Source: an uncultured Alphaproteobacteria bacterium (GTDB lineage Bacteria > Pseudomonadota > Alphaproteobacteria > Micavibrionales > CSBR16-224). From it: DNA of 64,000 nucleotides. Location of the stretch: positions 62,001 to 126,000 of the forward strand of contig CATLPD010000003.1 in the NCBI GenBank assembly GCA_950054485.1. The letters are read 5' to 3'. The position numbers and the translations under genes are program-made. The notes beneath the pieces were generated by a model, which was not told the DNA's origin, made no database searches, and saw only the letters and a program-made list of their open reading frames with translations. This document shows positions 34,584 to 44,179 of the stretch, in pieces (positions within the stretch are counted from its first letter, which is position 1; each line of letters starts with the position of its first letter).

Positions 34584-35178
34584 ATTTGAAGGCAAAACGC
34601 TGGTCGTTGCCACGCATAACAAGGGCAAAATGCGCGAGCTACGCGAATATCTGGCGCCGCTGGGCATTGAGTTGAAAAGTGCGGATGATTATAACCTGCC
34701 CGAGCCTGAAGAAACCGAGACAACCTATATCGGTAACGCCGTTTTAAAAGCAAAGGCCGCGGCCGAGGCCTGTGGCCAGATCTGTCTGGCAGATGATAGT
34801 GGCTTATCTGTGGATGCACTGAATGGGGATCCCGGTATCTATTCTGCCCGCTGGGCACAAGATGCCGATGGTAACCGCGATTTTCTGAAAGCGATGGCTT
34901 TGATTCATCAAAAACTGGCGGGGCAGGATAACCGCAAGGCCAAGTTCGTCTGCGCCATTGCCCTCTGCTGGCCTGACGGGCACGTTGAAACAGTTGAGGG
35001 CTATGCCCACGGCCAAGTCATATGGCCGCCGCGCGGTCCGGAAGGTTTCGGATATGATCCGATGTTTTTGCCGGACGGTCAGCAAAAGACCTTTGGTGAA
35101 ATGAATGGCGATGAAAAAGGCGCGATCAGTCACCGCCGCAATGCGATCGAGAAAATTCTGGATAAATGCTTTCGCTAG
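34567..35178 (+). CDS. rdgB: dITP/XTP pyrophosphatase (RdgB/HAM1)
   Basis: Hydrolyses non-canonical purine triphosphates such as dITP and XTP to keep them out of DNA. I choose the ATG at 34567 (GGAG 7 nt upstream), giving 203 aa. Signatures are '[17 protein letters not shown]', '[17 protein letters not shown]', '[24 protein letters not shown]' and '[19 protein letters not shown]'. It overlaps both rph and hemW, forming a compact rph-rdgB-hemW operon. Confidence 0.96.
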   Translation: MQKPRKFEGKTLVVATHNKGKMRELREYLAPLGIELKSADDYNLPEPEETETTYIGNAVLKAKAAAEACGQICLADDSGLSVDALNGDPGIYSARWAQDADGNRDFLKAMALIHQKLAGQDNRKAKFVCAIALCWPDGHVETVEGYAHGQVIWPPRGPEGFGYDPMFLPDGQQKTFGEMNGDEKGAISHRRNAIEKILDKCFR

Positions 35179-36332
35179 ATCATCAATTCGGCATCTATGT
35201 GCATTGGCCGTTTTGTCTTTCAAAATGCCCCTATTGTGATTTTAATTCGCACGTCCGTGAAACGGTTGACCAGGATGCTTTTAAGGCAGCCTATATCCGC
35301 GAGCTTGAATTCTATGCCCAGCTGACAAATCATTTGCCGGTATCATCGATATTTTTCGGGGGCGGCACGCCATCACTGATGCCTGTTGATACAGCAGATG
35401 AAATTATCAATACCATTCAGAAAAATTGGAAAATCAAAAATGATATTGAAATCACGCTGGAGGCAAACCCGACCTCTATCGAGCGCGAAAAATTTCAAGG
35501 TTTCAGGGCGGCGGGTATAAACCGTGTTTCAATCGGTGTGCAGTCTTTAAATGACAATGATTTAAAGGCTCTGGGCCGTGAGCATAGTGCGGATGAAGCC
35601 TTGAAAGCCATCGACACCGCCCGCGATGTTTTTGACCGCTATAGTTTTGATTTGATCTATGCCCGTGAAGGCCAGAGTCTGAAAGACTGGGAGCATGAAT
35701 TGTCCCGCGCGCTCAAATATGCGGATGGGCATGTGTCCCTCTATCAGTTGACGATCGAACCGGGGACAGCGTTTCACACCCGTTTCCAACGTGGTGATTT
35801 GACAATCCCCGAAGAAGATGACGCCGTCGATTTTTATAATATAACGCAGGACATTATGGGGGCGGCAGGGCTGCCGGCTTATGAGACATCAAATCATGCC
35901 GCTGTCGGTCAGGAATCGCGCCATAATATGATTTACTGGCGATACGGGCAGTATGCAGGCATCGGGGCGGGCGCGCACGGGCGCATCAATATTGACGGTA
36001 AAAGACATGCGACGCGCGCACACAGGGGGCCCGAAATCTGGCGCGATCTCGCGCTTGAAAACGGCCATGGCGCGCACCCTTTCGAGGCGCTGGATAAAAA
36101 AGCGATGGGCGAGGAAGCGCTAATGATGGGCCTGCGTCTGACAGCGGGCCTCGATTTACAGCAGTTTTATGCAGAAACAGGCTGCGCTGTTTCGGATGTG
36201 GCGGATGAAAACAAAATCAAAACTCTTGTCGATGAAGGGTTGTTAATTTCCGATAACAAGATTTTGAAAGCGACACCGCGCGGGATGCTGTGCCTGAACG
36301 CGGTATTGTCTTATATTATTAGGGCAGAATAA
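35166..36332 (+). CDS. hemW: Radical SAM heme chaperone HemW
   Basis: A 388-aa HemN-like radical SAM protein. The iron-sulfur cluster motif is CxxxCxxC at residues 17, 21 and 24 ('FCLSKCPYCDFNSH'). 'IFFGGGTPSLM', 'EANPTSIE' and 'GVQSLNDNDLKALGREH' follow, as in HemW. It was long annotated as oxygen-independent coproporphyrinogen oxidase; current knowledge favours heme binding and insertion. It overlaps rdgB by 13 nt at its start and the convergent next gene by 14 nt at its end. Confidence 0.93.
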   Translation: MLSLDHQFGIYVHWPFCLSKCPYCDFNSHVRETVDQDAFKAAYIRELEFYAQLTNHLPVSSIFFGGGTPSLMPVDTADEIINTIQKNWKIKNDIEITLEANPTSIEREKFQGFRAAGINRVSIGVQSLNDNDLKALGREHSADEALKAIDTARDVFDRYSFDLIYAREGQSLKDWEHELSRALKYADGHVSLYQLTIEPGTAFHTRFQRGDLTIPEEDDAVDFYNITQDIMGAAGLPAYETSNHAAVGQESRHNMIYWRYGQYAGIGAGAHGRINIDGKRHATRAHRGPEIWRDLALENGHGAHPFEALDKKAMGEEALMMGLRLTAGLDLQQFYAETGCAVSDVADENKIKTLVDEGLLISDNKILKATPRGMLCLNAVLSYIIRAE

Positions 36333-37032
36333 TACCGCCCTTGGTCTTTTTATCGGCTGCAGGCTTGCGGTTGGCCAGTCCCGCCATTTTATCACGCCCA
36401 TGATTGAGGGTATAGGGGGATGCTTTTTCAATCTGGATCATAATATCGCCATGAACCTTGCGATATGCAGCAACCAATTCTTTTAGTTTGAACGCCATCT
36501 CGCGATGGATGTCTGTTCCAACGGGCTCGGGCACTGATTTTGCCTTTTGAAATATTGTTTGCAGGGCTGAAGATGTCGTTTCAATCCCCATATCGCGGCG
36601 GCGCGTCTGGTTTACAGCATCAATCATGTCGCGTTTGCCGTGATTAAAATCGCGTAGGGCTTCGCTCATCATTTTGTCAATTTGTGAAAAGGCGTAACGA
36701 TCGTCAATAGTTTCCGGTTCTTTTGTGGCGTTACTCATTTCAGCAAAAACAGGCTGCATATTTAGGGTCTTACCCAGATTGGTGCTGCGCAGGGACAGGG
36801 CCCTTAAGGCGATATTCAGATCGCCGCACAGATCACTGCGAGGGTCTGCTTTTAAAGCTGTAAAGGCCGCAGAAAACATGTCCCAGATTTCTTGCTCGGA
36901 CTGGGTCTTAATAAGGTCGCTTCCGTTATTCTGGGCATGAAAAATTTGCAGCCCCTGACCCTCGGGGCGTTCGGCCTGAATATAGGCCAAAATACCATCA
37001 AATGTCTGATCCCATAACGGTGTGCGCTGCAT
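36319..37032 (-). CDS. Hypothetical soluble protein (237 aa)
   Basis: Unknown. No signal peptide or membrane segment. Mostly helical, with basic and amphipathic stretches; the C-terminus is Lys-rich ('KPAADKKTKGGIILP'). No motif recognised. It converges on hemW with a 14-nt overlap of coding ends. The 180-nt gap upstream of it contains an inverted repeat (see 37121-37179). Confidence 0.65.
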   Translation of the reverse strand: MQRTPLWDQTFDGILAYIQAERPEGQGLQIFHAQNNGSDLIKTQSEQEIWDMFSAAFTALKADPRSDLCGDLNIALRALSLRSTNLGKTLNMQPVFAEMSNATKEPETIDDRYAFSQIDKMMSEALRDFNHGKRDMIDAVNQTRRRDMGIETTSSALQTIFQKAKSVPEPVGTDIHREMAFKLKELVAAYRKVHGDIMIQIEKASPYTLNHGRDKMAGLANRKPAADKKTKGGIILP

Positions 37033-37120
37033 AAATATACGTCCTTTGATTTTTAAGCTGTTAATATTATGGTAACATATATTTAACGAAAAATCAAGAT
37101 TTTCGGTGCTAAGGAAATAG

Positions 37121-37179
37121 GTAAAGCCGCAGACGTAGAATAATTGCGGCGAAATATAATCAAAAGCTGTCGGCTTTAC
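37121..37179. repeat. Inverted repeat in the gap between two unknown genes
   Basis: GTAAAGCCG (37121-37129) is the exact inverse of CGGCTTTAC (37171-37179), extended by AG/CT, with about 40 nt between arms. The element sits in the 180-nt gap 37033-37212. It is not followed by a T-run, so it is not a simple terminator. It could be a structured RNA or a protein-binding palindrome. Confidence 0.4.
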
Positions 37180-37212
37180 AGATGTTCCACCAACATGATT
37201 TCATAGAGACTA

Positions 37213-38775
37213 TTAATGCGCCATTGAGCCCATGAAACCGCCAAAATTGGTGCCATTCACAAAAATGTCACCGGTTTCTTTGAATTCAAACCTGTAAATT
37301 CGGGTGGTTTGCGTATCGTCCAATTGACCGATGCTTTGTGCCATGGTCAGACCCATAACAACCTGTTGCAGGAACAAACGGCTTTCTTCGTTCTTTTGCA
37401 TGGTTTCGCGTAGTGCGCTCACAGCCTTGTCAAATCCCTTGACCTGCATAACGATTTCGCCGACAAACCCACGTGGCGACGCGCCTGATGCTTTCACATC
37501 TCCCGCCAGCGTCAATGCAAATTCCGGAGCAACCGTACGGGTGTCCTTAATGGTTATCGTTGTTGCGTGTTTTGCAAAAAGAGGCGCAATCATGCTGAAT
37601 GTGCTTTCCATCATTTTAGTGCGCTGTTCGTCTGTTAGATCCTGCGAAGTATCAAGGGCACCGGTTGTGCCGATTTTAATCAAATCCAGTGCGCTGACGA
37701 GCGGCAGGTTGGTGACTTCGGCATTTAACTGTGACAGATATGGCAAGTATGGCGCATATTCTGCCGCCATATTAGTAAAGGCCAGGCCTGAAATCTCGTA
37801 TCCCATCCCGATATTTGCATCGTCTGATTTTAATCCGCTACCAAAGCTGCCGAAGTTAACCAATTCTGCAGACATACCGGTTTCACCATCTTCATCATCA
37901 CTGATGACATATACATCATGCATCGAAAAATGGGATTTGGCGTTATCTGGCAAAAAGGCAAAAGTTTCGAATATCGTTTTGATCAGATCATGTTCAGCCA
38001 TTTCCGATGTATTATCATTATATTGTAATATCTTGTTCTGAAATTCTTCGGCATTGAACAGGGGGATTTGCGCATAAACGGTTGCACCGTCAATTTTTGC
38101 GATGCTGACCTTGATGCCGTCTTTGCCGCCTTGCGATCCTTCAATGCCTGTGGCTTCAAACGTGATCGGCCCGTTGTAAAGGTCAGGGTTGTCCACCATC
38201 GAACGCAGGTCTTGCTGTGCGTTCAGGCTCTTGATTTTCAACATGCTTTTGATGCCGTTATCGGTCTCTTCGCCCTGAATATCCTGATAGGCCATTTCAT
38301 ATTGCAAAAAGATGTCGCGATCGGTATCCAGACGTCCTTTGAAACGCTGTCCGCCAATGTTTATTGCACCGACGCTTTGACCTACCTGATTGATGACAGG
38401 CATGTTTTTCGGCATCGCCATTGTCATGTTCCAAAGGGCAGGGTTATCATCTTCAGGTACAATATTTATTGCGATTTGTCCGATTTCGATGCGGCGTTCA
38501 TCACTCATTGCGAATGTTATAAAAGGTAATTTCGCCTCGTAATATCCATCAGCCGCGCTGACGGTTGTATCCCCTTCAAGCGTGACGGGATTAAAGGTTC
38601 TGATTTCCGTTTCCTCGTCATATGATGACATTTCCATCAATTTGACTTGAAGCTCGAGCCATTTATCAATCTCGGCTTTAATGTTTTCGGCGCCTTCGGG
38701 GGTGAATGTCTGCGCAAAGGCGGAAGAGGCAATAAAAAAGCTTAAAATGAAGCCTGTGATTAAAATTTTACGCAT
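37213..38775 (-). CDS. Periplasmic hypothetical protein (520 aa)
   Basis: A signal peptide (residues 1-21, 'MRKILITGFILSFFIASSAFA-Q') indicates export. The mature part is long and acidic, with alternating beta-strand-like segments such as 'ITFEATGIEGSQGGKDGIKVSIAKIDGATVYAQIPLF' and repeated mixed helical regions. This resembles the DUF2125/DUF945 style of periplasmic proteins, which have no known activity. No Cys residue is seen. It is the only gene of its unit, divergent from the next gene with 44 nt between start codons. Confidence 0.7.
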   Translation of the reverse strand: MRKILITGFILSFFIASSAFAQTFTPEGAENIKAEIDKWLELQVKLMEMSSYDEETEIRTFNPVTLEGDTTVSAADGYYEAKLPFITFAMSDERRIEIGQIAINIVPEDDNPALWNMTMAMPKNMPVINQVGQSVGAINIGGQRFKGRLDTDRDIFLQYEMAYQDIQGEETDNGIKSMLKIKSLNAQQDLRSMVDNPDLYNGPITFEATGIEGSQGGKDGIKVSIAKIDGATVYAQIPLFNAEEFQNKILQYNDNTSEMAEHDLIKTIFETFAFLPDNAKSHFSMHDVYVISDDEDGETGMSAELVNFGSFGSGLKSDDANIGMGYEISGLAFTNMAAEYAPYLPYLSQLNAEVTNLPLVSALDLIKIGTTGALDTSQDLTDEQRTKMMESTFSMIAPLFAKHATTITIKDTRTVAPEFALTLAGDVKASGASPRGFVGEIVMQVKGFDKAVSALRETMQKNEESRLFLQQVVMGLTMAQSIGQLDDTQTTRIYRFEFKETGDIFVNGTNFGGFMGSMAH

Positions 38776-38819
38776 AAATCTATCCTTTAATTTTGAACGT
38801 TCTGCAAAAATCTTATATC

Positions 38820-39215
38820 ATGCGCAGTATTAAAAAAAGGTTATATACTGTGCGTGTTCTGATTTTTATTCTTGTCATGTTGATCGCGGTGCCGGCCGAG
38901 GCGCAGCGCACATCCTACATGCGCAGTATAGACCTGCTCTCGATGTGCAGAAATCAGGGTGAGAACGCAAAGGTAAACTTACCCATGTTCTGTGAGACCT
39001 ATATCGCCGGTGTGATCGACATGCATAATATGATGCGTTCTATGGATTTTACAACCCCCGTGACTTTTTGCATTCCCGCACAATATTCTATACAGCAGGT
39101 ATCGGAAATCGTTTTGAATGATCTGGCATCATCGCCCCAGCATGATCACTTCATCGCCGCGCCCGCAGTAACTTTGGCATTATTTAAGGCGTTTCCATGC
39201 AAGACGAAAAAGTAG
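38820..39215 (+). CDS. Exported Rap1a/Tai-like protein
   Basis: I choose the ATG at 38820 (131 aa, '[16 protein letters not shown]'), giving a signal peptide that ends near 'AEA-Q'; the frame is open further upstream from a TTG but without a ribosome site. The mature part follows the pattern of the Rap1a/Tai family: 'LLSMCRNQG', '[12 protein letters not shown]', '[20 protein letters not shown]' and 'ALFKAFPC', with four Cys likely forming two disulfides. Rap1a and Tai4 are immunity proteins against type VI amidase toxins, but many relatives lie outside such loci and no toxin is seen here. Its end overlaps uvrB by 19 nt. Confidence 0.7.
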   Translation: MRSIKKRLYTVRVLIFILVMLIAVPAEAQRTSYMRSIDLLSMCRNQGENAKVNLPMFCETYIAGVIDMHNMMRSMDFTTPVTFCIPAQYSIQQVSEIVLNDLASSPQHDHFIAAPAVTLALFKAFPCKTKK

Positions 39216-41197
39216 AATTTGACCTTGTTACCGAGTTCACGCCCGCGGGCGATCAGCCGACCGCGATCAAACAACTGGTAGAAGGCGTGAATAACGGTGA
39301 AACCGATCAGGTTTTGCTGGGTGTTACGGGGTCGGGTAAAACCTTTACAATGGCACATGTCATTAAAGAGACCGGACGTCCGGCATTAATTCTGGCGCCG
39401 AATAAAACGCTGGCAGCCCAGCTGTATGGTGAAATGAAGGAATTCTTTCCCAATAATGCTGTAGAATATTTTGTATCCTATTACGATTATTATCAGCCCG
39501 AAGCCTATGTGCCGAAAACCGACACCTACATTGACAAGGATTCATCGATTAACGAGCAGATTGACCGCATGCGACACGCTGCAACGCGCGCTGTTCTTGA
39601 GCGGCGTGATACTATAATCGTAGCTTCGGTGTCCTGCATTTACGGTATCGGTTCGGTTGACACCTATCAGGAAATGACCCTGAAGATCGAGGAAGGTCAG
39701 CGATTTAACCGCGGCGATCTGATCCATGCTTTTATCGAACTGCAATATAAGCGCAACGATATCGATTTTAAACGCGGGGCTTTTCGTGTCCGGGGCGATA
39801 CGGTCGAGCTGTTTCCCGCCCACTTGGATGATAAAGCGTGGCGTTTTTCGATGTTTGGTGACGAGATCGAGGAAATTCACGAATTCGACCCGCTAACGGG
39901 TGAAAAACTGCGTAAGCTGAAAAAAGTCGTTGTTTACGCGAATTCGCACTATGTAACTGATAAGCCCACCATGCGAACAGCCATCAACCAAATCAAAGAA
40001 GATTTGAAGGTCCGGATCAAGGAATTCGAGCAGGCCGGAAAACTGGTCGAAGCCCAGCGCATAGATCAACGCACGCAGTTTGATATTGAAATGCTGGAGG
40101 CAACGGGTATCTGTAACGGTATCGAAAACTATTCAAGATATCTGACAGGTCGCCCACCGGGGGCGCCGCCGCCGACATTGTTTGAATATATTCCGGATGA
40201 TGCATTGCTTATTCTGGATGAAAGCCACGTGATGGTGCCGCAATTAAGGGCGATGTATAAGGGTGACAGATCCAGAAAATCAAACCTGTCCGAATATGGT
40301 TTCCGCCTGCCGGCCTGTATGGATAACCGGCCGCTGAAATTTGAAGAATGGGATAATCTTCGCCCGCAAACGGTTTATGTTTCGGCCACCCCCGGTGATT
40401 GGGAATTGGAGCAAACCGGCGGCAGCTTTGCCGAGCAGGTTGTTCGCCCGACAGGCTTGACTGACCCGCCTGTTATTATTCGGCCCGTTAAAAATCAGGT
40501 TGATGATGTAATCGCCGAATGTCAGGAAGTTATCAAACAGGGATATCGTGCGTTGATCACAACCCTGACAAAAAAAATGTCTGAAGACCTGACAGAATAT
40601 ATGAATGAAAACGGCATCCGCGTGCGGTATATCCATTCTGATGTCGACACGCTGGAGCGCATTGAAATTATGCGCGATTTGCGTTTGGGCGTCTTTGATG
40701 TCCTGATCGGTATTAACCTGCTGCGCGAGGGGCTGGACATTCCCGAATGTGCGTTGGTTGCAATATTAGATGCGGACAAGGAAGGGTACCTTAGATCACG
40801 TACATCCCTGATTCAGACAATCGGACGTGCAGCGCGTAACGTTGATGGTAAGGCTATTTGCTATGCTGATAAAATGACAAAGAGTTTGGAGGCCGCAATC
40901 GAGGAGACATCCCGTCGCCGTGAAAAACAACAGCTTTATAATGCCGAACACGGGATTACACCTGAATCTGTGAAAAAGAAAATTTCAGATATTCTGGAAT
41001 CTGTCTTTGAAAAAGGTGATCGTGTCACCGTTGCAACGGGTGAGAAAGAAGGCGCGTTGATCGGTAAAGACTTGAAAACTCATATCAAGGATCTGGAAAA
41101 ACAGATGAAGGATGCGGCCGGCAATCTTGAATTTGAAGAGGCCGCACGCCTGCGCGATGAAATCCGCCGTCTTCAGATTGCCGAGCTGGGTGTTTAA
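39197..41197 (+). CDS. uvrB: UvrABC excinuclease subunit B
   Basis: Helicase-like core of nucleotide excision repair; loads UvrC after UvrA hands over the damage. The 666-aa protein has '[10 protein letters not shown]', the Walker A '[15 protein letters not shown]', '[25 protein letters not shown]' (the beta-hairpin), 'LILDESHV', '[11 protein letters not shown]', '[17 protein letters not shown]' and '[10 protein letters not shown]'. The C-terminal UvrC-binding coil '[25 protein letters not shown]' is intact. The start '[14 protein letters not shown]' overlaps the upstream Rap1a-like gene. Confidence 0.98.
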   Translation: MQDEKVEFDLVTEFTPAGDQPTAIKQLVEGVNNGETDQVLLGVTGSGKTFTMAHVIKETGRPALILAPNKTLAAQLYGEMKEFFPNNAVEYFVSYYDYYQPEAYVPKTDTYIDKDSSINEQIDRMRHAATRAVLERRDTIIVASVSCIYGIGSVDTYQEMTLKIEEGQRFNRGDLIHAFIELQYKRNDIDFKRGAFRVRGDTVELFPAHLDDKAWRFSMFGDEIEEIHEFDPLTGEKLRKLKKVVVYANSHYVTDKPTMRTAINQIKEDLKVRIKEFEQAGKLVEAQRIDQRTQFDIEMLEATGICNGIENYSRYLTGRPPGAPPPTLFEYIPDDALLILDESHVMVPQLRAMYKGDRSRKSNLSEYGFRLPACMDNRPLKFEEWDNLRPQTVYVSATPGDWELEQTGGSFAEQVVRPTGLTDPPVIIRPVKNQVDDVIAECQEVIKQGYRALITTLTKKMSEDLTEYMNENGIRVRYIHSDVDTLERIEIMRDLRLGVFDVLIGINLLREGLDIPECALVAILDADKEGYLRSRTSLIQTIGRAARNVDGKAICYADKMTKSLEAAIEETSRRREKQQLYNAEHGITPESVKKKISDILESVFEKGDRVTVATGEKEGALIGKDLKTHIKDLEKQMKDAAGNLEFEEAARLRDEIRRLQIAELGV

Positions 41198-41200
41198 ACC

Positions 41201-41953
41201 TTAATTCGGGGTTGGTTTTTTATTCTTTTCAGGTTTGGGTAGTCTGGCCCAATTTTGAATCGTGTAATCCGACATCCCCCGCAAGAAGAAAAGTCCGAGC
41301 GCAAGGATGAAAATAAAAGTAGCGTTCGTGCCGCTGTCATTGCGGTCACCCATACAGTCGTGAACCGCTTCGGCCTTTGCAACGATATTATCATAGGTTA
41401 CTTTTTCCGCATCCACACGGCAGCTTTGATAAAACTCAGGGTCAACTGTATCATAGTCTCTAACGTTGCCGTCACTATCTCGTGCGCTGACATAGGTTGT
41501 TTTGAATTGATAACGCTCACCATCTTCACGGATGGCGGTTTTGATACTAAGCTCGCCGGCCCGCGCCATGAATTCTTCCAGATCCTCACCTGTGATATAG
41601 GGGTTTAGATACATATTTTTAAGAATTCGAACATTTACATTGTCCATCTGTTGCGGCAGGTTTTCCAATGCTTGCTCGTTCGCGTTTAACAGGTCTGTAT
41701 CGCCATATAATTGCGCTTCGGTCACGGCCGCATTCGCCATCTGAAATTCTTGCTGCAGGGATGTGAAACGGTCAAAATCACTATTAATGCGCTCAAGCGC
41801 ATCCTGACGTTTTTCTTCGGAAACGACTTCAGGTTGCTGTTGAAAAAGGTCAACCGCGTTTGGAACGACCAAGGCGGGCAGGCCAAGAATAAGGGCTCCT
41901 GATAAAAGGTTGGAGTTTAAAAGCTTACCTGTCTTACGTTTTAAATTGCTCAT
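41201..41953 (-). CDS. Two-TM membrane protein, paralogue 3 of 3
   Basis: Start at the ATG 41953 (AGGGA upstream), 250 aa. It shares its plan with the next two genes. There is a short basic head ('MSNLKRKTGKLL') and TM1 near residues 17-33. A helical exported domain carries 'LYGDTDLLNA', 'NMYLNPYITGEDLEEF' and 'DPEFYQSCRV...HDCMGD'; TM2 lies near 205-225, and the tail is basic, 'NWARLPKPEKNKKPTPN'. Two conserved Cys probably form a disulfide. This copy is the most divergent. Function unknown. Confidence 0.75.
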   Translation of the reverse strand: MSNLKRKTGKLLNSNLLSGALILGLPALVVPNAVDLFQQQPEVVSEEKRQDALERINSDFDRFTSLQQEFQMANAAVTEAQLYGDTDLLNANEQALENLPQQMDNVNVRILKNMYLNPYITGEDLEEFMARAGELSIKTAIREDGERYQFKTTYVSARDSDGNVRDYDTVDPEFYQSCRVDAEKVTYDNIVAKAEAVHDCMGDRNDSGTNATFIFILALGLFFLRGMSDYTIQNWARLPKPEKNKKPTPN

Positions 41954-41957
41954 TTTT

Positions 41958-42680
41958 TTAATTCCCTGGTTTTGCAGATGGTTTAATTTTCTTTTCAAGG
42001 CGCGCCCATGGGCCTATGGCATTCGCTTCTAAAAACAAGAGAAATATAAAGCCGCCAATAACCGAACCGACAAAACTGATTATATTAAGCGGCGTTTCGG
42101 CACCATTTGCTTCATCGATGCATTTGTCCGTTTCCCAAACTTGGCTCAATGGGCTGTCGTCAAAGTTCATGTGCGTTTTAACCTGACAGCTTTTATAAAA
42201 TTCTGTATCGTTCTGGAACAATTCGTAATCGTTACCGCTGGTCATGGCGATCGAAATCGGAACACCCGTATCTGTCAGTTGTTCGGACAGATTTTCAAAA
42301 TCATCTTCGGTAAAGTTCGGGTTCAGATAAAGATTAGTTGCAATGCGCAGACCCTGACGCGACATTTGATCTTTCAGGCTTTCCGCTTCTGCGCGTGCAG
42401 CATCGCGTTGCGCCGTATCACCATAAAGATTTGTATAATAATTGTTACTGGCCTGATTATATTGTTTTTTGATATCTGACAATACTGCAATTTCATCCTG
42501 CACGGCATTAACAGCGGCCAAATTGGCTGTTTCTTCAACTTCCGGGCCGGCGTCATAAAACAGGGGCGTGTTCGGCAACATAACACCGCCTGTTGCCATC
42601 AGAGCAAGACTGCCAAAGAAAGCGAGCGGGTTGTTCAGCGCTTTGCCAACTGCACGTTTTGTATTGTGAATTTTAGTCAT
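41958..42680 (-). CDS. Two-TM membrane protein, paralogue 2 of 3
   Basis: Start at the ATG 42680 with AGGAT 7 nt upstream; 240 aa. Head 'MTKIHNTKRAVGKALNN', TM1 near residues 21-37 and 'PNTPLFYDAGPEVEE' just after it. The exported domain has 'NLYGDTAQRDAARAEAE', 'NLYLNPNFTEDDFENL', 'DTEFYKSCQV' and 'TDKCIDE'. TM2 lies near residues 200-218, then 'GPWARLEKKIKPSAKPGN'. Strongly similar in motifs to the next gene. Separated from gene 3 by 4 nt. Confidence 0.78.
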   Translation of the reverse strand: MTKIHNTKRAVGKALNNPLAFFGSLALMATGGVMLPNTPLFYDAGPEVEETANLAAVNAVQDEIAVLSDIKKQYNQASNNYYTNLYGDTAQRDAARAEAESLKDQMSRQGLRIATNLYLNPNFTEDDFENLSEQLTDTGVPISIAMTSGNDYELFQNDTEFYKSCQVKTHMNFDDSPLSQVWETDKCIDEANGAETPLNIISFVGSVIGGFIFLLFLEANAIGPWARLEKKIKPSAKPGN

Positions 42681-42696
42681 CAATAAATCCTTTTTA

Positions 42697-43413
42697 TTAA
42701 TTTGGCGTTGGCGGGGATGGTTTTTTCTGACGGGGCAGACGTGACCATTCATATGTTGCGCTGCCCAATAAAACCATCAGAAGAAGACCGGAAAGGCCGC
42801 CGCCAAATCCGCCGCCTAAGTGTTTATTAAGGTCATTCACATTTTCTTTCTCGATGCAGCGGTCGGTTTCCAAAATGCGGTCAAAGGCGTTGTCATAGCC
42901 GACTTTCGTTTCGATCTGACAGCTTTTGTAATATTCAGAGTCCGTCTGGAATAATTGATGTTCTTCGCCGCCCTGCAAGATTATGGAGGCCGTAATGTCA
43001 TTTGCATTCAGGCTATCCGTTAGGTCTTCAAAATCATCTTCCTTCAGGTTCGGGTTTAAATAGAGGTTTGCGGCGATTTTATATTCGTGACGTGTAATTT
43101 GTTGCTCTAGTCGATCCATTTCCGCTTTGGCCGCATCGCGTGTACCGCCGTCGCCGTATATATTGGCGTAATAGTCGGTGCTGAGGGCGTTATAGGCATG
43201 CGTCAGGCTATTAATTTCCTGAATATCCTTTTGAACCGTTTGAACTGCCGCCTCATTCAAGCCCTGTTCAATTGCGGGGCCTTCGTCATAGAAGAAAGGG
43301 GTGTTCGGTGCCAAAGCCCCGGCCATTGCCATCAGTGCAATTCCACCGATGGCGGTATAGCCGCTGCCAAAGAAATCACCAATGGCGCGTTTTGAATTGT
43401 TAAGCTTTGACAC
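42697..43413 (-). CDS. Two-TM membrane protein, paralogue 1 of 3 (GTG start)
   Basis: The start is GTG at 43413, preceded by AGGGA at 8 nt; 238 aa. Head 'SKLNNSKRAIGDFFG', TM1 near residues 19-36 followed by 'APNTPFFYDEGPAIEQ'. Then 'ANIYGDGGTRDAAKAEMDRLE', 'NLYLNPNLKEDDFEDL', 'DSEYYKSCQI' and 'TDRCIEKE', a Gly-rich stretch 'HLGGGFGGGLSGL' leading into TM2, and 'YEWSRLPRQKKPSPPTPN'. The end of this gene runs into the ribosome-site region of paralogue 2. No known family recognised. Confidence 0.78.
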   Translation of the reverse strand: MSKLNNSKRAIGDFFGSGYTAIGGIALMAMAGALAPNTPFFYDEGPAIEQGLNEAAVQTVQKDIQEINSLTHAYNALSTDYYANIYGDGGTRDAAKAEMDRLEQQITRHEYKIAANLYLNPNLKEDDFEDLTDSLNANDITASIILQGGEEHQLFQTDSEYYKSCQIETKVGYDNAFDRILETDRCIEKENVNDLNKHLGGGFGGGLSGLLLMVLLGSATYEWSRLPRQKKPSPPTPN

Positions 43414-43424
43414 TTTATTATCCC

Positions 43425-44009
43425 TTACATTTTTGGCGGTTGATTACCAGGGCCTTTTTTATCGTTGTCATTGCCAGGTTTCTTCTTGGCAGCCTTCATC
43501 AATTTGTGGATACGGCTCGCTTCGCCGCCAATGCTTTCGATTGTTTTCTGTGCAAACTTCGGCCATTCCAAGGGCTTCATGACATTGAATGCGGGAATTT
43601 CAACCTTGGCTTCGTTGAAGATCTGTTGCACATCTTCGCGCGCGATGAATTCTTGGGTCCATGCCATTGTTGCTTCGATATTACGGACAGCGCCCAAATC
43701 GTTTTTAGCTTTAAAGTGGTCAACAATTTCCTGTAAGACCTGTGCGGCATTCTTGCCCTTTGTATCCAGATCAAGGTTATATGCGGTCAGCGCTGTGAAG
43801 ACTTTTACCTCGACAGCTTTTTCAACACTTTCATAAACTGTGAAAAATGTACCTGCATCTTCGTTTTCCCAGGTGTTTTTCAGATCTTTCAGGCTGTTGC
43901 CCAGAAAAACAGCAGTTGCGCGACCATTGTTCATATGCGGCAAAATCGGTCCGTATCGTGTTGCGTAATCTTTGGCTTTCCATGCCATCATAAGAAGCTT
44001 TGGTAACAT
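43425..44009 (-). CDS. Hypothetical soluble protein, first gene of the two-TM operon
   Basis: 194 aa; AAGGAT lies 7 nt before the ATG. No signal peptide or TM segment. Predicted mostly helical, with 'EDAGTFFTVYESVEKAVEVKVFTALTAYNLDL' in the middle and a basic low-complexity C-terminus 'AAKKKPGNDNDKKGPGNQPPKM'. It is 11 nt upstream of the two-TM paralogues and so is expected to be co-transcribed. It may be their cytoplasmic partner. No family recognised. Confidence 0.7.
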   Translation of the reverse strand: MLPKLLMMAWKAKDYATRYGPILPHMNNGRATAVFLGNSLKDLKNTWENEDAGTFFTVYESVEKAVEVKVFTALTAYNLDLDTKGKNAAQVLQEIVDHFKAKNDLGAVRNIEATMAWTQEFIAREDVQQIFNEAKVEIPAFNVMKPLEWPKFAQKTIESIGGEASRIHKLMKAAKKKPGNDNDKKGPGNQPPKM

Positions 44010-44040
44010 ATTTCGAATCCTTTTCTTTAGTTGATATAAT

Positions 44041-44069
44041 CACTTACCATATTACATAAATCGAGTCAA
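44041..44069 (-). promoter_or_regulatory. Putative promoter of the two-TM operon
   Basis: Minus strand: TTGACT (44069-44064), a 17-nt spacer ending TGG, TAAGTG (44046-44041). Good -35, weak extended -10. It is 31 nt from the start codon. Confidence 0.4.
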
Positions 44070-44152
44070 TTGTTTTTACTTAATTTTCTGTAGATATGAA
44101 GAACTTGGCAGGTCAGTGTACATTTGAACTTTCACGGATTCATCCTACATGA

Positions 44153-44158
44153 TATACT
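44153..44158 (+). promoter_or_regulatory. Putative extended -10 of the histidine kinase promoter
   Basis: TATACT at 44153-44158 preceded by TGA, an extended -10. No convincing -35. It is 21 nt from the ATG. Confidence 0.4.
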
Positions 44159-44179
44159 AGGCTGAATTTGGGGAGTCAC

